64,000 nt of DNA from Tolumonas lignilytica (GCF_000527035.1 NZ_AZUK01000001.1:1116001-1180000), one strand, 5' to 3'. Positions 1 through 10,168 are shown, counted from the first letter of the stretch. Numbers and translations are program-made. Notes: generated by a model not told the origin, from the sequence alone.

Positions 1-1498
1 CACCCGGCGGCACCCACCACAAACGACGTAAACCCATAACGTGATCAATACGCAAAGCACCACAACCTCGCATATTGGCCCGAAGCAATTCGATAAATGG
101 CTGATAAGCCGAGTGATAGAGCCGCATCGGATCTATGGGTGGTAACCCCCAATTTTGTCCCTGAGGACCAAGCGGATCAGGCGGAGCCCCAATGCTGGCT
201 TTAGGGCAATACAAATCTTTATTGGCCCATATCTCACATGATCCTTCCGAAACACCCACGGCCAGATCACGATACAAACCAATTTTCATACCCAGCACTT
301 TTGCCAATTGCTCCGCTTCTGTCATCTGTTGTTCAGCAACCCACTGCAAGAACAGATAGAAACGGATATCGAGCTGATGTGAAGCAATCCAGGTTTTCAC
401 CGCGGGTGATTCATAATCCCGATACGCATCCGGCCAGACTGGTGGTCCCCATGCCTCTAAGCCACCGGCATACAAGGTATTCTGCAGTGCATCGAAAGTA
501 GCAAGCTGCAATAAACTTTCGCCACCGACTGTAATATATTCAGCAAACGCACGTCCCCGCTCAGTACGAGCTGAAAGGTCAGCATTCTCAAATAATTGCC
601 GTAACCAGCGGAGTTTGAATGCAAACACCGCCTTATAATCGATCCATGACACAGCGCGTAATTGTCGCAACTGCTCCTGTTCTTCTTCTGCCGATAGCAT
701 TTTTTGTATTTCAGGATTGGCCTGAAATTCGGGAATGGCCTCAACATCAATGTAAATAATATTGAGCCAGCGCCGAGACGAAGGACTATAAGGACTGCAC
801 GCGTCTGGATTAGCCGGATATAAAGCATGAATGGGGTTCAGGCCAACAAAATCAGCGCCCCATGCGACAACACCACGAATCAACGTTTTCAGGTCAGTAA
901 AATCGCCCACGCCCCAGTTTCGCTGACTGCGCAAACTATATAACTGCACACTGGGGCCCCAGCATTTTTGATTTTGCTGAATAAATTCGGCCTGGAAACA
1001 GTGATGAGGTGTAATTATTAAAGAAGATGTCGCTAATATTTCCGCATTATTGCCAGATAAAAGAACAAACTTATGATAACCATAAGGAATATTATGCTGA
1101 ATATTAATTAAGTATTCTGAAAATAAGAATTCATTATATTGAAAGGATTTTATTTTTTGATTTTCAGCAATATCAAGCAAACCTTGTATTTGATCGCCAG
1201 ATTCAAGCTCAATCCGCCACCCCGTTGGAAACACCGCCTCGGCAGGCAACCGGCAAACAAGTTGAAATTCAGCCTGCTGTCTGCGTACATAAACCGGATC
1301 TAAAATTTGCTGCCAATGCGTCATATCATCATCAGCAATCTGGCCTGCCAATACTTCCGGATCAGAGGGAACATATCCCATCGCTGTTAATATCGCCCGC
1401 TTATTTTCCGGTGAAGTCTGCGTCGTCTTACCCCAGATATCGGTATATTCCTGCCCTATCCCACGTTTTTTTGCCAGTAACTCAAGGAGATCGTCCAT
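1..1498 (-). CDS. malQ: 4-alpha-glucanotransferase MalQ (amylomaltase), 3' end cut off
   Basis: Cytoplasmic GH77 disproportionating enzyme that transfers glucan chains between maltodextrins during maltose and glycogen breakdown. I translated the minus strand: an open frame runs to the window edge and gives about 499 of the roughly 690 residues usual for the family. The conserved stretch IGLYRDLAVGV is present, as is GAPPDPLGPQGQNWGLPP. Near the cut comes ALRIDHVMGLRRLWWVPPG, whose Asp in RIDH is the GH77 nucleophile. Two ATGs lie side by side (1501 and 1498). The second is chosen because GGAGG sits 5 bases before it and only 2 bases before the first. The C-terminal part, with later catalytic residues, is outside the window. 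No other mal or glg gene is visible. Confidence 0.95.
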   Translation of the reverse strand, partial: MDDLLELLAKKRGIGQEYTDIWGKTTQTSPENKRAILTAMGYVPSDPEVLAGQIADDDMTHWQQILDPVYVRRQQAEFQLVCRLPAEAVFPTGWRIELESGDQIQGLLDIAENQKIKSFQYNEFLFSEYLINIQHNIPYGYHKFVLLSGNNAEILATSSLIITPHHCFQAEFIQQNQKCWGPSVQLYSLRSQRNWGVGDFTDLKTLIRGVVAWGADFVGLNPIHALYPANPDACSPYSPSSRRWLNIIYIDVEAIPEFQANPEIQKMLSAEEEQEQLRQLRAVSWIDYKAVFAFKLRWLRQLFENADLSARTERGRAFAEYITVGGESLLQLATFDALQNTLYAGGLEAWGPPVWPDAYRDYESPAVKTWIASHQLDIRFYLFLQWVAEQQMTEAEQLAKVLGMKIGLYRDLAVGVSEGSCEIWANKDLYCPKASIGAPPDPLGPQGQNWGLPPIDPMRLYHSAYQPFIELLRANMRGCGALRIDHVMGLRRLWWVPPG

Positions 1499-1501
1499 CA
1501 T

Positions 1502-2812
<1,311 letters not shown>

Positions 2813-2840
2813 TTGAGCGCTCATCCTGAATGAGTTTAAG

Positions 2841-2860
2841 AGGCAGCCTTAGGGCTGCCT
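2841..2860 (+). terminator. Rho-independent terminator of gapA
   Basis: An 8-bp stem AGGCAGCC/GGCTGCCT closes a 4-base loop and is followed at once by TTTTTTGTTTTT. It lies 28 bases after the gapA stop. Confidence 0.93.
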
Positions 2861-2888
2861 TTTTTGTTTTTGTACGAGGAAAATGATC

Positions 2889-3779
2889 ATGCTTGAAAAT
2901 TTTAACCTGACAATACAAAAAGCACTGACAGCACATGTATCTCTGGCCAGCGGTGATAAAGGGCTCTCTTATCTGGTCATTCAGAATGAACACGCTGAAG
3001 CCGCCATATCCCTGTTTGGTGCACACCTGATGCATTACCAGGCAAAGGGTAAGCACCCTCTACTATGGATGAGCCATACCACTGCACAGGATGGCTCTAA
3101 ACCGTTTCGTGGCGGCGTTCCTATCTGTTGGCCATGGTTTGGCCCATCTCCCGATGACGTAGGCTTAGGCAAACAGGCTCATGGTTTTGCCCGCAACATG
3201 AATTGGCAAATCGAAGGCGTGAGTGAACTGGCTGAAGGGACCTTAGTCCATCTGCTATTAGAAAGTTCGCCCGAATCACTTGCATTATGGCCACATGCGT
3301 TCCGACTGGAGTTTGAAGTATTAATCGGCGCTGAACTCACCATGTCTCTGACCACTACCAACACAGGTGACAGCGAGCTTCGTTATCGGGCTGCTTTGCA
3401 CAGCTACTTTGACACCCGAGATACAGCATCAGTTAAAGTTTCCGGTTTAGGTGCTCACTTCCTTGATAAACTGACCAAGAGCGAAGGCACACAACAAGGC
3501 GATTTTGTACTGACTGCAGCCGTTGACCGTGTATATACCGCTCCTGAAACCACAGTCACCTTCACGAATGGCTATGAAACCATTCAGATGGATAATGGCA
3601 ACGCCAATTCTGTCGTGGTCTGGAATCCTTGGGAGCAGGGTGCTGCAGGTATGGCAGACTTTGATAGCGATCGCTGGCAATCAATGGTTTGCGTTGAAAC
3701 AGCACTGACTGGCGAAGGTGAAAGTGTTACGTCGGGTGACGAACACACTCTGAGTGCCACACTGCGTTATATTGCGTGA
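2889..3779 (+). CDS. yeaD: D-hexose-6-phosphate mutarotase (glucose-6-phosphate 1-epimerase)
   Basis: Aldose-1-epimerase-fold enzyme that interconverts the alpha and beta anomers of glucose-6-phosphate and related sugars. The product is about 296 residues. It shows the family's RGGVPICWPWFGP block near residue 75, an ALHSYFDTRD motif carrying the catalytic His, and a C-terminal VCVETALTGEGE carrying the catalytic Glu. Two ATGs are possible, 2883 and 2889. The later one is set 9 bases from GAGG and is preferred. gapA directly upstream is the same pairing as in E. coli and Vibrio and fits a role in central sugar metabolism. Confidence 0.93.
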   Translation: MLENFNLTIQKALTAHVSLASGDKGLSYLVIQNEHAEAAISLFGAHLMHYQAKGKHPLLWMSHTTAQDGSKPFRGGVPICWPWFGPSPDDVGLGKQAHGFARNMNWQIEGVSELAEGTLVHLLLESSPESLALWPHAFRLEFEVLIGAELTMSLTTTNTGDSELRYRAALHSYFDTRDTASVKVSGLGAHFLDKLTKSEGTQQGDFVLTAAVDRVYTAPETTVTFTNGYETIQMDNGNANSVVVWNPWEQGAAGMADFDSDRWQSMVCVETALTGEGESVTSGDEHTLSATLRYIA

Positions 3780-3785
3780 GGCCAG

Positions 3786-3810
3786 TGGGCAGACCTATTC
3801 GGCCTGCCCA
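3786..3810. terminator. Hairpin between convergent yeaD and nadA
   Basis: TGGGCAG (3786-3792) pairs with CTGCCCA (3804-3810) just after the yeaD stop and before the nadA stop at 3832. The following T content is poor on either strand, so this is a modest terminator candidate, possibly acting both ways. Confidence 0.5.
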
Positions 3811-3831
3811 TTATCATTAATATTCCTAGCG

Positions 3832-4893
3832 TTAAATATTACTGGTTACTTTCTGCTGTAAACCTGTCGCAAAATCCAACATGCGATTTAGCGGCACCAA
3901 TGCCTTCAAGCGTACCGCTTCTTCCACCTGAATTTCATGTTTCTGGGCTTGTTCTGATAAGGCGGCATAAATCGCTTCCAAACCGTTCATCGCCATCCAA
4001 GGACAATGCGCACAACTACGGCAAGTTGCCCCATCGCCTCCGGTTGGCGCTTCAATCATGACTTTATTTGGGCACGCCTGCTGCATCTTATAAAAGATGC
4101 CGCGGTCAGTCGCTACAATCAATGTTTGGTGTGGCAACTGCTGCGCGGCTTTAATCAATTGTGTGGTTGACCCTACTGCATCGGCCATATCAATTACTGC
4201 AGCAGGTGATTCAGGATGCACCAAGATTGCAGCATCAGGATGCTCAGCTTTCAAACGCGCCAAGGCTTTTGCTTTAAATTCATCATGAACAATACATGCC
4301 CCCTGCCAGCGCAACATTTCAGCACCCGTTTTCTTTTCAATATAAGCGCCTAAATGACGATCCGGTGCCCAGATAATTTTTTTACCTTCAGCATCGAGAT
4401 GTTCTACTACTTCTAAGGCAATACTCGACGTCACGACCCAATCAGCGCGGGCTTTCACCGCTGCCGAGGTATTGGCATAGACAACCACGGTATGGTCAGG
4501 GTGTGCATCACAGAATGCAGAGAACTCGTCGACAGGACAAGAAAGATCCAAGGAGCATTCAGCCTGTAATGTTGGCATCAGCACCTGTTTTTCAGGACTC
4601 AGAATTTTCGCTGTTTCACCCATAAAACGCACGCCAGCCACAATCAGGGTTTGTGCGGGATGCTGCTTGCCAAACTTTGCCATCTCCAGCGAATCACCTA
4701 TAAACCCACCGGTTGCTTCTGCCAAAGCCTGAATGTCGTGATCAGTATAATAATGCGCAATTAATACCGCATTTTTCGCTTTCAGTAATTCAGAAATACG
4801 CGCAGTCAATTCCTGTTTACGTTCAACAGACAAGGGGGCTGGAATTTGTGGGAAAGGATAATCAATTTCAACCACATTGACTGAGCTATTCAT
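3832..4893 (-). CDS. nadA: Quinolinate synthase A
   Basis: [4Fe-4S] enzyme that condenses iminoaspartate with dihydroxyacetone phosphate to quinolinate, the second step of de novo NAD synthesis. It is 353 residues; E. coli NadA is 347. Cluster cysteines are visible in [16 protein letters not shown] and in [36 protein letters not shown] near the N-terminus is a substrate-site motif. The start is supported by GGAG 6 bases before the ATG. It lies downstream of the Lys/Val tRNA array in the same direction, the E. coli order cpoB-tRNAs-nadA. nadB is not in the window. Confidence 0.97.
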   Translation of the reverse strand: MNSSVNVVEIDYPFPQIPAPLSVERKQELTARISELLKAKNAVLIAHYYTDHDIQALAEATGGFIGDSLEMAKFGKQHPAQTLIVAGVRFMGETAKILSPEKQVLMPTLQAECSLDLSCPVDEFSAFCDAHPDHTVVVYANTSAAVKARADWVVTSSIALEVVEHLDAEGKKIIWAPDRHLGAYIEKKTGAEMLRWQGACIVHDEFKAKALARLKAEHPDAAILVHPESPAAVIDMADAVGSTTQLIKAAQQLPHQTLIVATDRGIFYKMQQACPNKVMIEAPTGGDGATCRSCAHCPWMAMNGLEAIYAALSEQAQKHEIQVEEAVRLKALVPLNRMLDFATGLQQKVTSNI

Positions 4894-5028
4894 AGCTGAC
4901 TCCGAATTACATTAATGCTTTGGCCGATTATAACTGAGATGGAAGGCTTGCTAAATGCCATTGTTAAAATGCTTAATAAAATGAATGCTTATGCAAAACA
5001 GAAGAGGAATTTAGTGAATTAGGAGAGA

Positions 5029-5104
5029 TGGTGGGTCGTGAAGGATTTGAACCTTCGACCAACGGATTAAAAGTCCGCTGCTCTACCGACTGAGCTAACG
5101 ACCC
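5029..5104 (-). tRNA. tRNA-Lys(TTT)
   Basis: A 76-nt cloverleaf with CCA encoded. The acceptor stem is GGGTCGT/ACGACCC and the anticodon loop CTTTTAA gives TTT. It is the last of the eight-gene array and identical to the other two Lys(TTT) copies. Confidence 0.97.
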
Positions 5105-5116
5105 ATCGTTTGAAGC

Positions 5117-5192
5117 TGGTGGTCGCTACTGGGATCGAACCAGTGACCCCCTCCTTGTAAGGGAGGTGCTCTCCCAGCTGAGCTAAGCGACC
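5117..5192 (-). tRNA. tRNA-Val(TAC)
   Basis: A 76-nt cloverleaf with CCA encoded. The acceptor stem is GGTCGCT/AGCGACC and the anticodon loop holds TAC. It is identical to the three other Val copies in the array. Confidence 0.97.
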
Positions 5193-5199
5193 TGGGAAC

Positions 5200-5275
5200 T
5201 GGTGGGTTGTGAAGGGATCGAACCTTCGACCTACGGATTAAGAGTCCGCTGCTCTACCGACTGAGCTAACAACCC
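5200..5275 (-). tRNA. tRNA-Lys(CTT)
   Basis: A 76-nt cloverleaf with CCA encoded. The acceptor stem is GGGTTGT/ACAACCC and the anticodon loop CTCTTAA gives CTT. The acceptor, anticodon and T arms carry changes relative to the Lys(TTT) copies. E. coli K-12 has only UUU lysine tRNAs, so this is an extra isoacceptor dedicated to AAG. Confidence 0.95.
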
Positions 5276-5297
5276 ACACTTTTTTATAACTAAACTT

Positions 5298-5373
5298 TGG
5301 TGGTCGCTACTGGGATCGAACCAGTGACCCCCTCCTTGTAAGGGAGGTGCTCTCCCAGCTGAGCTAAGCGACC
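5298..5373 (-). tRNA. tRNA-Val(TAC)
   Basis: A 76-nt tRNA with CCA encoded and anticodon TAC, an identical copy of the other Val genes here. It is separated from the Lys(CTT) gene by a 22-base spacer. Confidence 0.97.
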
Positions 5374-5415
5374 TAATTCCACCATGCTACATATGGGAAT
5401 GTAATCATGTAAATC

Positions 5416-5491
5416 TGGTGGTCGCTACTGGGATCGAACCAGTGACCCCCTCCTTGTAAGGGAGGTGCTCTCCCAGCTGAGCTAAGCGACC
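5416..5491 (-). tRNA. tRNA-Val(TAC)
   Basis: A 76-nt tRNA with CCA encoded and anticodon TAC. The 10-base spacer to the preceding Lys gene (TGGGAATTAG on the plus strand) is repeated exactly at 5671-5680, which indicates duplication of a Lys-Val unit. Confidence 0.97.
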
Positions 5492-5501
5492 TGGGAATTA
5501 G

Positions 5502-5577
5502 TGGTGGGTCGTGAAGGATTTGAACCTTCGACCAACGGATTAAAAGTCCGCTGCTCTACCGACTGAGCTAACGACCC
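5502..5577 (-). tRNA. tRNA-Lys(TTT)
   Basis: A 76-nt tRNA with CCA encoded and anticodon TTT. It is identical to the copies at 5029-5104 and 5681-5756. Confidence 0.97.
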
Positions 5578-5594
5578 ACTGAAAATCTTAAATC

Positions 5595-5670
5595 TGGTGG
5601 TCGCTACTGGGATCGAACCAGTGACCCCCTCCTTGTAAGGGAGGTGCTCTCCCAGCTGAGCTAAGCGACC
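5595..5670 (-). tRNA. tRNA-Val(TAC)
   Basis: A 76-nt tRNA with CCA encoded and anticodon TAC. It is second in transcription order, 10 bases after the first Lys gene. Confidence 0.97.
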
Positions 5671-5680
5671 TGGGAATTAG

Positions 5681-5756
5681 TGGTGGGTCGTGAAGGATTT
5701 GAACCTTCGACCAACGGATTAAAAGTCCGCTGCTCTACCGACTGAGCTAACGACCC
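5681..5756 (-). tRNA. tRNA-Lys(TTT), first gene of the array
   Basis: A 76-nt tRNA with CCA encoded and anticodon TTT. It is the first gene of the eight-tRNA transcript, 42 bases after the -10 element at 5799-5804. Confidence 0.97.
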
Positions 5757-5798
5757 ACTCTTTGCTGGCTTTGCTTTGTGCCCTGCCAACGGCGGCCT

Positions 5799-5826
5799 AT
5801 AATACGGATTTACGTTTCCGACGCAA
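5799..5826 (-). promoter_or_regulatory. Promoter of the Lys/Val tRNA operon
   Basis: Read on the minus strand there is TTGCGT (5826-5821), a 16-base spacer, then TATTAT (5804-5799). A GC-rich stretch GGCCGCCG follows just after the -10. Such a discriminator is the usual mark of stable-RNA promoters under ppGpp control. RelA, the source of ppGpp, is encoded at 50.1-52.3 kb. Confidence 0.72.
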
Positions 5827-5903
5827 CAGAAAAGTAATGATTTTTTCCTGTTTGCTCATCGTTCAACCAATTTTCCTTATTTTAGACCAATTTTAACTTA
5901 TTA

Positions 5904-6728
5904 TTAACCACCAGATGCTTTCTGCGCCAACTGAGCGGCGGAAGTATTAGGGTATTGTTTTATGACCAGTTGGAAGAATTTATTCGCTTTTTCTGTATCA
6001 CCTTCTGCTTTTGAGATAACACCCAGCTTATAAATTGCTTCCGGACGTTTTGGTGAATCTTTGTATTTCTGCGCAACTGTCAGGAAGTGAACCTTCGCTT
6101 TTTCACGATCGCCCTGATTCAACAATAACTGCCCCAGCCAGTAATGAGCCCCTGGTTGCAATGATGAATTCGGATAATTGGTAATAAACGTATCAAATGC
6201 CGGGATCGCCTTGGCATAATTTTTATCTTTTATGACCAGATTAACCGCTGCTTCATATTCTTTGTTCTCAGACCCACTGGCAGGTGCTGCTTTGGCTGGA
6301 GAGGCGTCACTCTGCTGTTTTGTTACAGCCTCTTTTGCTACGGCTGCTGCCTGTGCCGGCTGGGATGCAGGCGATTGTTCCGTTGTAGGTTGTGGCTGCG
6401 TAGCTGACGCTGCAGAACTATTCGCCTGAGGGGCTGAGCTCTGCTGTGCCTGCTGCATCTTATCTAATTCGTCATACAGCGATTTCTGACGATCTGTCAC
6501 TTGCTGTAGCTTATGATTCGATTCCTCAAGCTGTCCTCTTAATGTCCGGACATCATTGGTTAAAGAATCAATCTGCTGTTGCATTTCAACCTGAGATAAA
6601 CCTCTGGAATTGACCATGCGCTCCAGTTTCACAACGCGATCTTCCAGATCATCCGCACGTACTGCCAGAGAGACAGAAAAAAGAGCGGCCATCAAGGTGG
6701 CCGCTTTTACATAATTGAGGTTGCCCAT
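5904..6728 (-). CDS. cpoB: Cell division coordinator CpoB (Tol-Pal periplasmic TPR protein)
   Basis: Periplasmic protein that links Tol-Pal energy to PBP1B-driven peptidoglycan synthesis during outer-membrane constriction. A signal peptide ends at SLAVRA before DDLEDR. Residues about 30-100 form the trimeric coiled coil (LEDRVVKLERMV onward). A Gln/Ala/Pro-rich linker follows, then about three TPR repeats (AVNLVIKDKNYAKAIPAFDTF, PGAHYWLGQLLLNQGDREKA, PEAIYKLGVISKAEGDTEKA). ATG 6728 is chosen; an in-frame TTG at 6737 has no better ribosome site. It closes the tol operon, 12 bases after the pal stop. Length 274 residues; E. coli CpoB is 263. Confidence 0.95.
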   Translation of the reverse strand: MGNLNYVKAATLMAALFSVSLAVRADDLEDRVVKLERMVNSRGLSQVEMQQQIDSLTNDVRTLRGQLEESNHKLQQVTDRQKSLYDELDKMQQAQQSSAPQANSSAASATQPQPTTEQSPASQPAQAAAVAKEAVTKQQSDASPAKAAPASGSENKEYEAAVNLVIKDKNYAKAIPAFDTFITNYPNSSLQPGAHYWLGQLLLNQGDREKAKVHFLTVAQKYKDSPKRPEAIYKLGVISKAEGDTEKANKFFQLVIKQYPNTSAAQLAQKASGG

Positions 6729-6740
6729 CAATATCAAACC

Positions 6741-7259
6741 TTAGTAAACCAAGACCGCACGACGGTTGTGGCTGAAAGCCTCTTCGGTATGACCAGGATC
6801 AGCTGGTTTTTCTTCACCGTAGCTCACAACTGACAACTGAGAAACATCTACACCCAGGTTTTGCATATATTTCGCGACGGCTTTTGCACGACGTTCACCC
6901 AATGCGATGTTGTACTCTGGTGTACCACGCTCATCTGTATGGCCTTCAATCAACACTTTGACTGTGTTGTGGCTTTTCAGGAAATCGGCATGCGTTTGTA
7001 GCAACTGAGCGTACTGCCCCTCGATTGCATCTGAATCGTAGTTAAAATAAACAATGTTGTCTTGTTTCAATGACTCAAACTGCTGTTTTGCCTGTGCGTC
7101 AGCTGACAAACCTGAATCCAGACCAGAGGTTTCTACACCTTGACCAGCACCCATACCATTTACATCAGCAGAGCTAGAGCCTTTTTTATGGCTACAAGCA
7201 GCCAGCGTAACCAGTGGAATTGCAATCAGCAGCGTTTTCAGCAGCGGGTTAATTTTCAT
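6741..7259 (-). CDS. pal: Peptidoglycan-associated lipoprotein Pal
   Basis: Outer-membrane lipoprotein that binds peptidoglycan and TolB and draws the outer membrane inward at division. The N-terminus is a lipoprotein signal with lipobox LAAC (Cys near residue 21). After a Gly/Ser-rich tether comes an OmpA-like domain with the diaminopimelate-binding motif IEGHTDERGTPEYNIALGE and RRAKAV. ATG 7259 is preferred over 7265 because AAGGAT ends only one base before the first. That gives 172 residues, against 173 in E. coli. Confidence 0.97.
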   Translation of the reverse strand: MKINPLLKTLLIAIPLVTLAACSHKKGSSSADVNGMGAGQGVETSGLDSGLSADAQAKQQFESLKQDNIVYFNYDSDAIEGQYAQLLQTHADFLKSHNTVKVLIEGHTDERGTPEYNIALGERRAKAVAKYMQNLGVDVSQLSVVSYGEEKPADPGHTEEAFSHNRRAVLVY

Positions 7260-7287
7260 TTTCATATCCTTGATACATTTGCTCGGA

Positions 7288-8583
7288 TTAATTCATAAAC
7301 GGTGACCAGGCTGGAGAGCGAACTTCTCCCTTCGCGGAAGGTAAGTTAGCTTTGAAACGCCCGTCTGCCGATACCAGCGCCAGCCCCTGGCGACCTTGAT
7401 ATACAGTGCTATAGATGATCATACTGCCATTTGGTGCAACACTTGGTGATTTATCAAGTGAAGACGTTGTCAGTACATACACACCACCGCCATTTAGATC
7501 CTGACGTGCAATTCGATATGCACCCTGAACCTTACTGACCATCACCAGTGCTTTGCCATCAGGCGTAGCGCACGCTTCGAGATTTGAATCACCTTGCCAT
7601 GTTACACGGCTGGTGCTGTGTGATGCTACATCTACTTTATAAATTTGCGGTCTGCCGCCTCGCTCGGATGTGAAGAAGACCGAGCGGCCATCAGCACTCC
7701 ACGTTGGTTCAGTATCAATAGACGGATCAGTCGTCAATCTGTTCAGACGACGAGTTGCGATATCAACTGTATAAATATCTGGCTGACCATCTTTAGATAA
7801 TACCACCGCCATCGAACGACCATCCGGTGACCATTCAGGTGCTCCGTTAATACCGGGGAATGACATCAACATGGTACGCGCCTGAGAATAGAGATCCTGA
7901 ATAAAAATGGCCGGAGTGCGTTTTTCAAAACTCACATACGCAACTCTACGTCCATCCGGTGCCCATGAAGGTGACATGATCGGCTCACGAGAGCGAAGTA
8001 GCATGCGTTCATTGTAACCGTCATAATCAGCCAACATTAAGTGATATGGCATTGGTTGAGAACGATCCACGGTCACATACAAAATACTGGTCATGAAAGC
8101 ACCGCGTTCACCAGTCAATTTTTCATAAACGATGTCTGAGATGCGATGGGCATATTTGCGCAGTTGCTTGGCTGTCACAGTAGCAACACTACTAGCTAAT
8201 ACCGCGTTGCCGCCTGATTTACCTTTAGCAACATCAACCAGTTCAAAGGTCACACGGTACTGACCAGCACCAGCTGCTTCGACATGCCCGACCACCACAG
8301 CTTCTGTTCCCAAAGCAGACCAGGTTGCATAATTAACTTGACCACTTTGTGCAGGTTGTTCCGGCATGGAACTACGGCTCAGCGGATTAAATTTACCGCT
8401 ACGCATCAAATCAGAGCTAATAACATTAGCCACATCTTCTGGCAATGCGCTATCTGATTTAAAAGGCACAACTGCGACAGGACGACCGCTATCCATACCA
8501 CCGGTTACCAGAATATCCAGTTCTGCCATGGCAGACTGACTAAACCACAACCATCCTATCAATGCTATCAAGAGTTTCTTCAT
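7288..8583 (-). CDS. tolB: Tol-Pal system beta-propeller protein TolB
   Basis: Periplasmic protein that shuttles between TolA and Pal. A signal peptide ([14 protein letters not shown]...SAMA) precedes ELDILVTGG, whose first residues form the TolA-binding epitope. An N-terminal domain of about 140 residues is followed by a six-bladed propeller with recurring WSPDGR and WAPDGR turns ([39 protein letters not shown]). Length 431; E. coli TolB is 430. It lies 44 bases downstream of tolA and 28 bases upstream of pal in the same operon. Confidence 0.97.
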   Translation of the reverse strand: MKKLLIALIGWLWFSQSAMAELDILVTGGMDSGRPVAVVPFKSDSALPEDVANVISSDLMRSGKFNPLSRSSMPEQPAQSGQVNYATWSALGTEAVVVGHVEAAGAGQYRVTFELVDVAKGKSGGNAVLASSVATVTAKQLRKYAHRISDIVYEKLTGERGAFMTSILYVTVDRSQPMPYHLMLADYDGYNERMLLRSREPIMSPSWAPDGRRVAYVSFEKRTPAIFIQDLYSQARTMLMSFPGINGAPEWSPDGRSMAVVLSKDGQPDIYTVDIATRRLNRLTTDPSIDTEPTWSADGRSVFFTSERGGRPQIYKVDVASHSTSRVTWQGDSNLEACATPDGKALVMVSKVQGAYRIARQDLNGGGVYVLTTSSLDKSPSVAPNGSMIIYSTVYQGRQGLALVSADGRFKANLPSAKGEVRSPAWSPFMN

Positions 8584-8627
8584 CTTTATTCATTTCCCGG
8601 TTGTTACAAAATTAATAATAACCATCA

Positions 8628-9707
8628 TTACTCAGGCTGTATTGTTGCGTTAATAGTGCGTTCCTTCTCCGATGGAGGTGCCGGGAACGTACCGATCATA
8701 TTAATCGCGGTAATACCTGCACGACAAATTGCAGGGTCGCCACTACCCGCTGTTGCACTCAGAACAAGACCATCAGGTGCCAATCTTATTTTGACAATAC
8801 AACTCTTACCTTTCATGTTTTGATCAATCAACATTCGTTGCTCGATCATATTGGCGATCTTATCACCATATCCCGGATCACCACCGCCAGAACCGCCAGG
8901 ACCGGCAGATGTTGAAGGTTTCGAACTATTACCTGATGGTCCGGCCGCTGCGCCACCGCTATCATCTTTCAATAATTCATCTTCCAGCTTACTCGCATCA
9001 GCCGCATCACGTTTGGCCTTTTCTTTAGCCTCTTTCGCTGCTTTTGCTTTGGCGGCTTTTTCTTCCTTCAATTTCTCGGCTTTTTCTTTTGCTGCTTGTT
9101 CCGCTTTTTTCTTCTCGTCGAGTTTCTTCTGTTCCTCTAATTTCTTTTGCTCTTCGAGTTTTTTCTGTTCTTCGAGTTTCTTTTTCTCTTCTTCTTTTTT
9201 CTTGGCGTCCTGTTCGGCTTTCAGCTTTTCTGCTTTCGCTTCTGCTGCTTTTTGATCCGCCAGCTTCTTCTCTTCGTCCTGTTTTTTCTTCAGTTCTTCT
9301 TTTTTCTTGTTCTCAAGCGCGATCTTTTTCTCAGCCTCGACTTTTTGCTTTTCGATTTCCAGCTTACGCGCTTTTTCTTTCGCGTCTTTTTGTTGCTGTT
9401 TCTCTTGTTTCAGCCGGATCGCATTCTTAAGTTGTTCCTGGCGAACAGCTTCTGCAGCGGCTTCTTTGGCTGCTGCCTGTTCTTTTGCTGCTTCAGCTTT
9501 TTTAGCTTTTTGCTGCTTCACAAATTGTTTGTGCTGATCAAATTTCAACTGATCAATCACCACTGCATTCACAATGCCGCCACCGCCACCGCCGCCGCCA
9601 GCGGGTCGTTTGGGCTTATCCAGATTCCATTTTAAAATGAACATCAGGATCAACAGTGCATGCAGTATGATAGAGATAACTATCGGACCGCTCATGCCTC
9701 GTTTCAC
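8628..9707 (-). CDS. tolA: Tol-Pal system inner-membrane protein TolA
   Basis: Inner-membrane protein that transmits proton-motive force from TolQR across the periplasm. One transmembrane segment (VISIILHALLILMFILKW) is followed by a glycine run. A long Lys/Ala/Glu helical domain II spans roughly residues 55-245, and a Gly/Ser/Pro linker leads to globular domain III (IANMIEQRMLIDQNMKGKSC onward), which binds TolB and Pal. Domain II contains four near-perfect EEQKKL-type hexads at 9116-9190. The start is GTG at 9707, with GGAG 10 bases upstream; ATG 9695 is an alternative but has GAGG only one base away. Length 359, against 421 in E. coli, so domain II is shorter. Confidence 0.95.
   Translation of the reverse strand: MKRGMSGPIVISIILHALLILMFILKWNLDKPKRPAGGGGGGGGIVNAVVIDQLKFDQHKQFVKQQKAKKAEAAKEQAAAKEAAAEAVRQEQLKNAIRLKQEKQQQKDAKEKARKLEIEKQKVEAEKKIALENKKKEELKKKQDEEKKLADQKAAEAKAEKLKAEQDAKKKEEEKKKLEEQKKLEEQKKLEEQKKLDEKKKAEQAAKEKAEKLKEEKAAKAKAAKEAKEKAKRDAADASKLEDELLKDDSGGAAAGPSGNSSKPSTSAGPGGSGGGDPGYGDKIANMIEQRMLIDQNMKGKSCIVKIRLAPDGLVLSATAGSGDPAICRAGITAINMIGTFPAPPSEKERTINATIQPE
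9116..9190 (-). repeat. 18-bp coding repeats in tolA (EEQKKL hexads)
   Basis: Four tandem 18-bp units encode KLEEQK repeated inside the helical domain. The units differ by a few synonymous changes, such as CTC/CTT for Glu and Leu codons on the plus strand. This is a low-copy minisatellite that could gain or lose whole hexads without a frameshift. Confidence 0.75.
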
Positions 9708-9728
9708 GACGCCACTACTCCGTTTCTG

Positions 9729-10166
9729 TTATTTTTTCTTGTCTAGTGAATCGGTCATTAAGCCGACGTTTTCCACTCCCGCCTCTTTCAGTGCAGCCAT
9801 CAATTGAACGACAGCGTCGTATTGCACTTCTTTGGCACCAGCGACAACAACGGGGCTATTGGGATGTGTTTTATGATATTCAGAAACAGCACCAGCTAAC
9901 TGAATCAAGTCCGCCATATCTTTTTCATCTTCCTCACCCAGCCGTAACGAGTAGTGAGTATCTTTATCAACCTGCGCGATGACGGGGGGATCGGAATCTT
10001 CTGACAGAGGCTGAGAATCTGTTTGTGGTAAATCCACTTTTACACTCTGCATAACGACGGGTGCTGTTGCCATAAAAATAATCAGCAATACCAACATGAC
10101 GTCGATATAAGGCACCACGTTAATCTCGGCAACTGCGCGTCTTTTGCTACGTTTGTTGACGTGCAT
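9729..10166 (-). CDS. tolR: Tol-Pal system protein TolR
   Basis: ExbD-family stator component that works with TolQ to use the proton gradient. It has a single transmembrane helix near residues 18-38 (VVPYIDVMLVLLIIFMATAP). The Asp in PYIDVML is the conserved proton-carrying residue. The periplasmic domain continues to the C-terminus. Length 145; E. coli TolR is 142. It starts 2 bases after the tolQ stop with AAGGTGAG upstream, so it is translated tightly with TolQ. Confidence 0.97.
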   Translation of the reverse strand: MHVNKRSKRRAVAEINVVPYIDVMLVLLIIFMATAPVVMQSVKVDLPQTDSQPLSEDSDPPVIAQVDKDTHYSLRLGEEDEKDMADLIQLAGAVSEYHKTHPNSPVVVAGAKEVQYDAVVQLMAALKEAGVENVGLMTDSLDKKK

Positions 10167-10168
10167 GA

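Noticed and set aside
238-828. Small frames near the left edge
   Set aside because: They are out-of-frame readings of the malQ coding region.
5029-5756. Alternating repeats as possible CRISPR or mobile element
   Set aside because: All units are complete Lys or Val tRNAs with CCA ends.
8851-9635. Several Phe/Ser/Leu-rich frames opposite tolA
   Set aside because: Low-complexity mirror of the Lys/Glu/Ala helical rod; they arise from AAG, GAA and GCA codons read backwards.
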